Source: Serripes groenlandicus
Lineage: Eukaryota; Mollusca; Bivalvia; Cardiida; Cardiidae
Direction of reading: 5' to 3'
DNA length: 64,000 bases
NCBI GenBank assembly: GCA_031761405.1
Contig: JASEVX010000003.1
Span: 64,532,927-64,596,926, forward strand
How positions within the stretch are numbered: position 1 is the first letter of the stretch; each line of letters starts with the position of its first letter. The notes below the pieces were generated by a model. The model was not told the DNA's origin and did not search any database. It was given only the letters and a program-made list of their open reading frames with translations. This document shows, piece after piece, positions 31,022 to 42,100 of the stretch. The position numbers were made by a program, and so were the translations under genes.

Positions 31022-33029
31022 GGTTATATCGTAAACGCATATGATATATTTCATGTTCTAAAACCCTGATTCTGACTTCGAAAAAAACTCTATGTTGTTA
31101 GTACTCAAAAGAAGCATCTCATGTTGTAGGAGTTCTGGGATATTAATAAACAAGAGCTGTCAGAGGACAGCGTGCTCGACTTTTTTTTGTGCTTGCCAAT
31201 AAAAATAAAACCTTTTTTTGGGTGGTACAGACAATATAACCAAGTACTTTATCATACTATTACAAGAGAAAGTTGATGCAAGGCATCAATGTCGCCGGAA
31301 AAGACTGCATTGATTAATTTTTTAACACACATGTATTCTTGACTTTCATTAGTCTAAACATACACATAATGTTTTCATAAGGACTAATTCCAGGATTTTT
31401 GAAATTCCACATAGATCTACAAATTTCAGGATATCTTTTGGTCAGGATTTTGGATGTTTTGTATTTGTCAATAAAACCACAACAAATTAATACATTTTGG
31501 GATTTAAATCTACCTGCAATAAAAAGCTATTAAACCCTTTCCATGTCTGAAGCAACAATGAAAACCTTTAAATGCTTAAAACATTGAGAAAACGGTTAAA
31601 TTGCTGAAGACATTAACTTCCTCCTTTTTAATAATAATTATAATAAATATTTCACAGATGTTAAAATTTATCCTCATATGTTTAAAAAGTAGACCACACT
31701 TGAAACAACATATCAGCTAAATTGTTTATATAAATCGTTGATGCATACAATATATGTTTGGCGCAAGAGAAATGCCAGTTGCGAGTCCCATTACTATTTA
31801 ATAGGTGGCAAGTATGAAATTAATTGGGTGCGAAAGAGCAGTTTTTCTTTATTTCTAAATCTATTGTTTATCAGAGTTTGTTCTTCTCTTAATTTGTTTC
31901 AAGCCAAATAAACATTTAATATCACATATATTTAATCATTTAAGTGTGTAATATTAGCTATCTATCTGTAATAAGGTGTTTGAGCATTTTTTCAAAATGT
32001 TGACCTTTGTTTCAAGATCGAGTCGAGTGTCAGACATCGAAGAAAGTGAATAAAAAATCAGGCAAAGCTTTAGTGCATGTTTTATTCCACTGCATTCGAG
32101 AGAAAAAAGCGTTTCTATAGTATATTTCTTTCTCCTACATTCGACCCATGCACTCAATCGTGACGTTTAAGAAATCAATTTGTCGTGCGACATTTTTTGT
32201 CTGCGTAAGTCACTTTTCTAAGTTTACATGTTACTTCCGGTTACTTCGCTTTGTTTACATTTTGGCAATATGAAACTAGGTCACAAACTGAGGAAAAAGC
32301 GTTTCGACGTTCACGACCGATAAACAGGCTTATATTTGAGACATATTTTCACACAAAAAAATCTTATTTGTTTCTGTTACCAGTTTATGTTGATACTTAT
32401 CTATTAAAAGGAGAATTCGACGTGACTTACATAAAAGCAAGCAGGTGCGCGCATTGGTTAACGCACACACAGTAAGTACAGTAGTATATAGTAGCGTGTG
32501 CAAAATTTACACATCTATGCGGGCGGTACTCGGTAGTGACGTAATCAACAGTTCTAGGTTAGAAACAGTTCATATTTTAGATATACACGAGTTAACATTA
32601 TCAAATGAATTCTTCACAAATCAAGACATATTTTTGAACATGAAAATAACATTCAGTAAGTTAACATTACTATTGAAAGTAGAATTTGACGTGATTTTTA
32701 TTTCAATATATCTCAATATTGACATATAGCAGTTGGTTGCAAGTCTAGCAGGGACCACATTTGTCTTCGTAAATAAGACAAAAACACTTAAATGCAAGTC
32801 AACAAAATGAAACTAAAAATACCTAAAACATCGAAATGTTTATTCCATTTTAGATGTGTCATTACATAGTGTTTTTAAACAAACACAATTGTAATATGTT
32901 CAAAACATCTTAATGTGTTTCTTTCCAATAATTATCCCTCCTCCCATGTGATTTCCGAAAAGCTATTAAAAATAGAAGTCGCGGGCTTCTGCCCGGCGAC
33001 TAATAAGCAAAGTACTTTATAAGTCGTTA
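31022..33029. other. AT-rich tract with a dispersed-repeat start
   Basis: A 31088-31125 segment (CTCTATGTTGTTAGTACTCA) resembles the palindrome arm at 52444. AACAAGAGCTGTCAGAGGAC near 31150 resembles a widespread bivalve repeat start, judged from general familiarity and not from a search. No gene is seen in the rest. Confidence 0.4.
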
Positions 33030-33655
33030 AAGGGTCATACTTCTAACAAAAACCTTCACTGAATTATGCACTTTTGGCTGTTGGTGGAAGTAATGATGGA
33101 AACAAGATATTTTAAGTGTTTAAGCTATATCTCTAATTGTTTTGGAGAAAAAAAAATGATTTAACCACAATTCTGAATTGAAAAAAGGGCCATAATTCTT
33201 TAAAAAAAACACCTTGACAGAGTTATGTACTCTAGTCTGTTGATGGAGGTAATGATGGTAAATAAGTATTGTAAGTGTATAAGCTATATCACTAATGGTT
33301 ATGAAAAAAGTGGGGTGGTACGAAACACTTACAAAACATTTAAGTCGAAAAAGGGCCATAAATTCTTACAAAAACCTTGACAGAGTTATGTCCTCTTTTC
33401 TGTTGATGGCGGTAATGATGGTAAATAAGTATTGTAAGTGTATAAAAACGTGGGGTGGTACAACATACTTAACCAAAACTCTAAGTCGAAAAAGTGCCAT
33501 AATTATTACAAAAACCATGACAGAGTTATGTCCTCTTTTCTGTTGATGGAGGTAATGATGGTAAATAAGTATTAACCAAAAAGTGCCATAATTATTACAA
33601 AAACCTTGACAGAGTTGTGTTGAAAGTTTCAAAGCAATATCTCTAATGGTATTCT
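33030..33655. repeat. Diverged tandem repeat, about four to five units
   Basis: Units of about 60-165 bp share GGGCCATAATTCTTACAAAA, CTTGACAGAGTTATGTCCTC, TGTTGATGGAGGTAATGATG and GTAAATAAGTATTGTAAGTG. Unit length varies through internal deletions. Confidence 0.85.
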
Positions 33656-33790
33656 TATGTACCTGCAGTATCATTTCTGTTTCTACGCACTTTTTCATTC
33701 CGAAATAAAATGTATTGGTGACATATATCTTTACTGGTTTCAGGGTACGAACACAAAACCGAATGGCATGTCGTAGTTTGTTTCGTTCGC

Positions 33791-34046
33791 ATGCTTTTTA
33801 ACGCCACTTCCAATACTCGTTCTCAGTTATATCAGAGCGTGTCATGCGAAAGTTACCAGTATTACTGGACCATTCGTTCTAACACCAGCGAGTCAGTCTA
33901 AATGCTAACCCCCACAAACCTGAGCATCAAAGAGGGAAAGCGTTTACTTCCATTTATAAAGTATTTGGTATGAACCGGCCGAGGATCAAACCCGCAACCT
34001 ACCGCGCCCGAGGCGGAAGCTCTCCCACTACACCACCGAGGCGGTC
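33791..34046 (-). mobile_element. SINE-1 copy
   Basis: Tail TTTTTAACGCCACTTCCAAT at left and head GACCGCCTCGGTGGTGTAGT on the minus strand; B-box region GTTTGATCC. Confidence 0.85.
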
Positions 34047-34855
34047 TCATGTCTGAGAAGGTAAATTAAGAATTAAGCCATTAAACATTTATATAAGCGT
34101 TAGACTTAAGTGTTATCATAAATGTATTGTTAATCGATTTATGATCACTACGCTTATTGTCTTTCTTTGGTTGGATTGTTTATTTCATTTATATTTACTC
34201 TTCCTCTGCCAAAGGCAACTAAAGGCTGTTGCAATACTATACTAGTTAGAACAAACAATGTAGTCTGGTACCCGACGTACTATAATATATTAGTTCGTCT
34301 GCATGAAACAACAAGGGCGACTACATTGGTTACCTGCCCTTTGAATTTCTATCGCATATAGTAAATATAAACTCGATTTTCGTGAACTTTAGAGAGGTTT
34401 GGAATCAATACATACATTATGAAGCAAACTACTTTCGGAGATTGAAAGGTTACACCGGTTGATCCACAAAATTGTTGGCTCTATAACCTTTTGCTTGCAA
34501 ACACCATGTGCATAGTGCCGCTGCCTATATGGTGTCTGGTTTTCTATAATGTAATGGTAGGGGCAGGGAACTCAATACTAACTTGTAAACATTGCACATT
34601 TATCGATGCTTAGAAGCGTTATGAAGAAGAAGAAATAACAACAACTCTTTTAAAATAAGAAATATACATCGCCGTTCTTTGTCCAAAACCCCCAAGAACA
34701 GCTCAAGAACATGTGTGAAATTATTGGAATAACTTATAGACGATAATAATTTCTATTCACGTTGCATATTCTATCACCTTATTAACCTTTTGCGACATCG
34801 AAATAAAAGTACTGGCATTAATTTAGGCCTCGGGATATTACAGGGCGTCACAAAT
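34047..34855. other. Unassigned sequence
   Basis: No gene or recognisable element. Confidence 0.3.
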
Positions 34856-35664
<809 letters not shown>

Positions 35665-35864
35665 NNNNNNNNNNNNNNNNNNNNNNNNNNNNNNNNNNNN
35701 NNNNNNNNNNNNNNNNNNNNNNNNNNNNNNNNNNNNNNNNNNNNNNNNNNNNNNNNNNNNNNNNNNNNNNNNNNNNNNNNNNNNNNNNNNNNNNNNNNNN
35801 NNNNNNNNNNNNNNNNNNNNNNNNNNNNNNNNNNNNNNNNNNNNNNNNNNNNNNNNNNNNNNNN
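35665..35864. other. Assembly gap of 200 N
   Basis: Exactly 200 N inside a (TCTG)n repeat; probably a placeholder of unknown true length. Confidence 0.98.
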
Positions 35865-35950
35865 TATCAGTAGCCAAATACGTCATCCGAACTTATCAAC
35901 CCCTACTGCCATTTGATTTTTTTTCTTGCAAACGACGTTTAACGACAATA

Positions 35951-36166
35951 TTAACTCTTTCAGCGCCGAATTGTTTTTAAAGTAGACTCTTCCATGTTCA
36001 AAACCGGGCGTCTCCATTTCTCAAGTAATAACAGTTTGGACTATTTTGATAACTTAAAAGGCAAACAATGCTGATTTCAGGTGAGACAGCTCGTTACGAG
36101 CTGACACACCTGAATCAGTATTGTTTGCAAAAACCTCAATATTGCCTTTTGCGCTGAAAGAGTTAA
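35951..36166 (+). mobile_element. MITE-B copy, complete
   Basis: TTAACTCTTTCAGCGCCGAA to GCGCTGAAAGAGTTAA, with core CAGCTCGTTACGAGCTG. First of three elements chained on shared TTAA sites. Confidence 0.9.
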
Positions 36167-36325
36167 GGTTTTAGCAAACTAAACAATTTCATCAGGTGAG
36201 TCAGCTCGTAACGCGTTGTCTCGCCTGAAATAAGCATTTTTTGCATTTCACTTGTCAAAATATCCAAAAACTCGTATTTATGAAAAATGGATATTGAACA
36301 TGGAATTCGGCGCTGAAGTGTTTAA
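36163..36325 (-). mobile_element. MITE-B, truncated
   Basis: Starts at the shared TTAA, has TCAGGTGAGTCAGCTCGTAA and ends ATTCGGCGCTGAAGTGTTTAA. Second element of the chain. Confidence 0.8.
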
Positions 36326-36473
36326 GACGCTGGTTGTCAATGTCTCCATTTGCCACACTATTTTAATTTCTATGTTATAATTACACTTTCGATAATATAT
36401 TTATTTCCATGTTTTTGCCTTGATTATTTCAAAATCGTCTATTGCAGATTTGTTGTATGTGGGAAAAGGTTAA
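36322..36473 (-). mobile_element. MITE-A, truncated
   Basis: Starts at the shared TTAA with GACGCTGGTTGTCAATGTC and ends TTGTTGTATGTGGGAAAAGGTTAA. Third element of the chain; hairpin missing. Confidence 0.75.
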
Positions 36474-37109
36474 ACTAATTCGAACCTGTCTGAATGACAC
36501 TTAGTACCCACACAATCAGCAACATTAATGTTTTAATATATTTAGTAGCTTATTAAGAAAAGAAAATAACACAATTTAAAATTTATATTTTTCAGTAATT
36601 TACAAGGATCGTTCAATCTTGAGTACAGGGTTTTGAGTTATTAGGTGGACCTTTTAATTACTCCCTGATATCCATGGATTCGGAAGTATTTGTCAGGCTG
36701 CCATCCGTTAACTCCCATTGATAAGCGTTTATCGTGGTAAGGCGCGGTTACCTACCCTGGACGAGGCCAATCCGAGGTTCACGTATTGCCGTCAGATCCC
36801 GTGGTCGTCGAACTAATCCCCTGCATAATGATTTATATTGGAGAATCAGTTCAATTCTTGAGTACCTATGGGTTTTAAGGTTTCAAAGTCACATTTAAAG
36901 AAAAGGTTTTAAGACACAAAACAAAATGATCCATCAAATATGCAAATGTAAGAACATTGACGATTTATGTTATAGAATAAAATAAGTACACATCAATAAT
37001 ATTGATATGTGGTGTAAGATTCTTTATGGTTTGTAACCATGTCCCCCAAAATCAAGACAGCGAGTAGACAATGCCGCCTTACCCTGCTGGTCCATCACTG
37101 TACGGTATG
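36474..37109. other. Unassigned sequence
   Basis: A more GC-rich stretch at about 36640-36840 stands out from its AT-rich surroundings, but no frame or repeat could be recognised. Confidence 0.3.
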
Positions 37110-38549
37110 AACACTTTGGCGGCCATCAACATCCGGGACCTTCCTACTCACTCAGGTTATATTATCGAGAGAGCGGCCATCAACATCCGGGCCCTATCTA
37201 CTCACCCAGGTTGGATTATCGGGATAGTGGGGTCAACACCCGGTACCTTCCTACTCGCACATGTTAGATTATCGGGAGAGCGGCCATCAACATCCGGGAC
37301 CTTCCCACTCACACAGGTTAGATTATCGGGAGAACAGCCATCAACATCCGGGAGCTTCCCACTCACACAGGTTAGATTATCGGGAGAGCGGCCATCAACA
37401 TCCGGGACCTTCCCACTCACACAGGTTAGATTATCGGGAGAGCGGCCATCAACATCCGGGACCTTCCCAATCACACAGGTTAGATTATCGGGAGAGCGGC
37501 CATCAACATCCGGCACCTTCCCATTCACACAGGTTAGATTATCGTGAGAACGGTCATCAACATCCGGCACCTTCCCACTCACACAGGTTAGATTATCGGG
37601 AGAAAGGCCATCGACATCCGGGACCTTCCCACTCACCCAGGTTAGATTATCGGGACAACGGCCATCAACATCCGGCACCTTCCCACTCACACAGGTTAGA
37701 TTATCGGGAGAACGGCCATCAACATCCGACATCTTCCCACTCACACAGGTAAGATTATCGGGAGGACGGCCATCAACATCCGGCACCTTCCCACTCACAC
37801 AGGTTAGATTATCGGGAGAACGGCCATCAACATCCGGCACCATCCCACTCACACAGGTTAGATTATCGGGAGAACGGCCATCAACATCCGACACCTTCCC
37901 ACTCACACAGGTTAGATTATCGGGAGAACGGCCATCAACATCCGGCACCTTCCCACTCACACAGGTAAGAATATCGGGAGAACGGCCATCAACACCCGGC
38001 ACCTTCCCACTCACACAGGTTAGATTATCGGGAGAACGGCCATCAACATCCGAAACCATCCTACTCACACAGGTTAGATTATCGGGAGAGTGGGTCAACA
38101 TCCGGGACCTTCCCACTCACACAGGTTAGATTATCGGGAGAGCGGCCATCAATATCCGGGACCTTTCTTCTCACCCAGGTAAGATTATCGGAAGAGCGTC
38201 CATCAACATCCGGGACCTTCCTACTTACCCAGGTTAGATTATCGAGAGAGCGGCCATCAACATCCGGGACCTTCCCACTCACACAGGTTAGATTATCGGG
38301 AGAGCGGCCATCAATATCCGGGACCTTTCTTCTCACCCAGGTAAGATTATCGGAAGAGCGTCCATCAACATCCGGGACCTTCCTACTCACCCAGGTTAGA
38401 CTATCGAGAGAGCGGCCATCAACATCCGGGACCTTCCTACTCACACAGGTTAGATTATCGGGACAGCGGCCATCAACATCCGGGATCTATCTACTCACAC
38501 AGGTTAGATTATCGGGATAGCTGCCATCAACATCCGTGACCTTCCTACA
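37110..38549. repeat. 54-bp minisatellite, about 26 copies
   Basis: Unit CACTCACACAGGTTAGATTA, TCGGGAGAACGGCCATCAAC, ATCCGGCACCTTCC. At 54 bp it is 18 codons and stays open on both strands over long stretches. There is no signal peptide or splice context. Variants (GAGAGC/GAGAAC; CTTTCTTCTCACCCAGG) are clustered, and a block of about 162 bp is repeated near 38125-38285 and 38287-38445. Confidence 0.95.
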
Positions 38550-38646
38550 GACTCCAGTATCAGATAAAAAGACAACGAAGTAGATTAAAATATATTGCAA
38601 GAACTTGCTGTACAGAATATGTAAGATAAATAAATGGACACGAACG

Positions 38647-38845
38647 TTAGTTCTTTCAGCGCCAATTGCAATTGTAAGGTTTTTGCAAACACTACAGATT
38701 CAGGTGAGTCAGCTCGTCACAAGCTTCCCACCAGAAATCAGCACTGTTTGCCTTTAGTTATCAACATATTACAATAATTTTGAATTCCCCCGATTTTTGA
38801 ATATGGAAGAGTCTACTTTTGGAAATTCGGGAATGAAATAGTGAA
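38647..38845 (-). mobile_element. MITE-B, degenerate
   Basis: TTCTTTCAGCGCCAATTGCA starts it and AAATTCGGGAATGAAATAG ends it; the core has decayed to CAGCTCGTCACAAGCTT. Confidence 0.75.
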
Positions 38846-39015
38846 ATCGCAGAACTATATCATTTTCCATGTAATAATTAGTGCACTTGCATTACCAATT
38901 TTACATAGATTGTTTAAGATCATGAAAATTCTAAAATTGACTGACAATTAACTGATTCCGCGCAGGGCCTCTGTTTTGCGATGTCTGTATGCGATAGTGA
39001 ACATCTCTAGATATG

Positions 39016-39049
39016 TATATAAATGAACAGTCTACCTTACCAGTCAGTC
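39016..39049 (+). promoter_or_regulatory. Core promoter: TATA box and initiator
   Basis: TATATAAA at 39016-39023 is followed by TCAGTC at 39044-39049. The A at 39046 lies exactly 30 bp after the start of the TATA box, the expected spacing for a transcription start. The start codon is 63 bp further on. Confidence 0.65.
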
Positions 39050-39108
39050 TCGTCCATCAACAACTTGGTAAAGTACCGACAACCGAGTGTTCAAACTAAT
39101 ATTTAAAC

Positions 39109-39154
39109 ATGCAGAGGATTTTATTTTCTATTGTGGCTTTGTCCGTGGCTATAG
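39109..39154 (+). CDS. Chitin-binding gene, exon 1 (signal peptide)
   Basis: ATG at 39109, hydrophobic leader, donor GTATGT at 39155, phase 1. Confidence 0.9.
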
Positions 39155-42100
39155 GTATGTATCTTCAGCTTTGTACGTTAAACAGTGTGTGTTCTCTCAT
39201 ATAGACGCTTCCTGACGCCTCTGCAGCAGACGGCTTTTTGAAAACATAGTGACAAAAAAGAAGTTGCTCAAAACGAGCAATTTCTCCTTTTGCCACAATG
39301 TTTTCCACTTTTAGTCATAGGTTATCCATTCCCTTATAGAGATTTTCTATTTTGTTGACAAAATATGTTCAAAGTCGTCTGCTGCAGTATTGTCGTATGT
39401 GGGAAAGGGTTAAAGATCATCCATGGGAAGTAAAGCACCTGGTCTTTGTTCACTGGTCGTCTTTAATTGCAGGGTCATTTATACAGAATATAACCGTATA
39501 ACCGTTGTTTTTTGGGCTTTCCATTTATTCCATGCAATGGACCTTTAAACAAATTTACATGATTTGACATTTAACGCAGGTATAGACAAATATTTCTTTT
39601 AAAGAAAATGTACAGGGTTTTCTCTTGTTTTTGACCAATTCTATTTTGTAAATATAAAGGACAATGGTCATTTACCATAAAAAAAACCTTCAGAACATGA
39701 TGAAATTGATGATTTGCCCTGTAATCGCACATTCTCCCTTTCCCACATATAAACGCATTTTGACGCATCTGCAGCAGACGACTTTTGAACACATCGTGAC
39801 AAAATGTGAAATGCTCAAAACGAGCAATTTCTCTTTTTGCCACAATTTTTTTCCATTAATTATACCAGGGACGTAGCTTTCAGAATATGTATGTTTTGTT
39901 TATGTGCTAAATGTGACCTCAAAGTTTTAAATGCTACAAAATGTGAATATTTGGACAATTTTGTTTTTCCATGTGATATTTTAACCAGATAACAGGTGTA
40001 CATATGGAGTTGCTTATCCCTCTTATCTACGTCACTGATTATACCTACAATTATAGAGATAAACCATAATTTTGAGTAGACATTTTCAAAGTCGTCTGCT
40101 GCAGATTTGCTGTATGTGGGAAAGGGTTAAGCTAACTCTTGAGTTCGACCAATTTTTAACTACGAATTGTTTTACAATCGAAACAGCAAATACTTTTCTC
40201 ACTTTTAAAAGTATTTTTAAAACGAAATTTCGATAAACGTCTATCAACATTTGTCTTGGATCGAGTTAATCTCATTAAAACAAGACAGTAACTTCGTAAG
40301 CTTGTATATAGATCTGATGACTGCCCGATACAGGTCGTCTCAGATTGACCTTTACGTCAGCAAATCAAATTGCCGCTTATCAAAAGCTACGGTATAAAAT
40401 AAGTAAGATGACCCATATAATGAAACGATACAGAGAAGCGACAATCGTCGAATGCTCCGATTGTATCGCAGGGGCGTTTGTTGTATCCTGCGATTTCATT
40501 GGATATAAAAACCGAGCACGTGTTCATAAGTTTTCAAGAGTATAAGGTCAATTCGAGACGACCCTTTATGAGTGGTAGTCAGATCCAATATAAGTACAGC
40601 GAAGTAATTTGGTCTGATTTAAATGAGATTTGGGTCGAGTAGATAATGTGCACGATTGGACAACGAGCTTAGATTAGTTTACTTTAGAGTCATGGTGGAG
40701 TTCCCTTGGGCAACGTAATTTCGATATTTAACGATAAAATATACAATTCCTTATCCCCTGTGTCTAGAATCTTAATGTTGAAACGAGTGTTATGCATTTC
40801 GTGATTCAACGAAAGCATAAATCATACTATATCTTCTAAAAACCCTCATTTCACGTAGCGTGGATTTTGATATTCAATGGCGTCATTGTATAGTGTCATT
40901 TAAAAACGAGTGTTATAATTTCGATATTCAACGATAAAATATAAAATTCTGTATCCTATGTATCTTAAATCTTCATTTTCACGTAGCATGAATTTTGATA
41001 TTCAATGGCGAAAATTGGATACTGTAACGTGTTATTTTGAAACGAGTGTAATAAATATCGATATTCAACGATGAAATATACCATTGTTTACCCTCTGTGT
41101 GTAAAATCTTCCTTTGCAGGTAGCGTATCCGCTGTAAACTGTACAGCAAAAGCCGATGGTGCCTACGAACAGGGCTGTAAATCGTACTCCTTGTGTACCG
41201 GCGGTAAAGTGTCCATCGTAGACTGTACTAACGATATGGTTTACAACAACAACACCGCCATGTGTGACGAGTGAGTATAACTGTTCTATTTACCCTTTTA
41301 CCATATACAACATATCTGCAGCAGACGACTTTAAAAAAATTACCCCCCCCCCCCCCCCCATAATTTTTATTTTATTGAAAACTCCCTTTAATCGAAAGTA
41401 CAATAATTAAATATAGTTGAAAATATGGTGACAAAAAGAGAAATTGCTCGTTTTGACCAATTTCTTCTTTTGTCGACAAGTTGACAAATATCCGTCTGCT
41501 GCAGAGGCGTCAGAAAGAAAGCGTCTATATGAGAGGAAGGGTTAACTTGTTTCGTTTGTTTGGTGAGTTATGTCGCTTTCAACAAATTGTAACTTAGAAA
41601 TATAAAGTATCGTTAACTCAATTTACACCGTGTGGTGCCAGCAATTGCTAGTTAAAAGCTGAAATTTAAGTGGTTTGTCCCCAACTTGAAGTTTTGTCAA
41701 GCTCTTGCCTATCGCGTCCCCTGGTAGCCACGTTTTGCGACAAATCACCATAGCTTAAATGAATCTCGTAGATTTTTTTTTTTTTTTTTTTTTTTTTAAA
41801 TCGGCCTGAAACTTTCGATTTTAGTTTCACAATAGCCATATAAGGCCTGGCTGTCATGTTTATCGACCAATAACATGGTTCTATTCACGTCTTCTGTTGA
41901 TACATTTACAAATGTTACAGTAATCAATCATGTTGAAAGCTTTAATTATTTGTCGCCAACTTTAGGTTTTGCCTTCAAAGTTTATGACAGTGGCGTAGCT
42001 CCCTTTAGGCACATTTTTTTTCTAAAAATGCCCCAAAATGCAGCTGCGGCGATACACATCTGCGTAATGTATCGACCAGATCAGCCTGACCTGTCCGCGA

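Noticed and set aside
36640..36840. GC-richer stretch as a possible exon
   Set aside because: No long open frame with good splice sites could be found on either strand.
37202..38116. 304-residue minus-strand ORF in the 54-bp array
   Set aside because: Same cause: an 18-codon unit open on both strands with no gene context.
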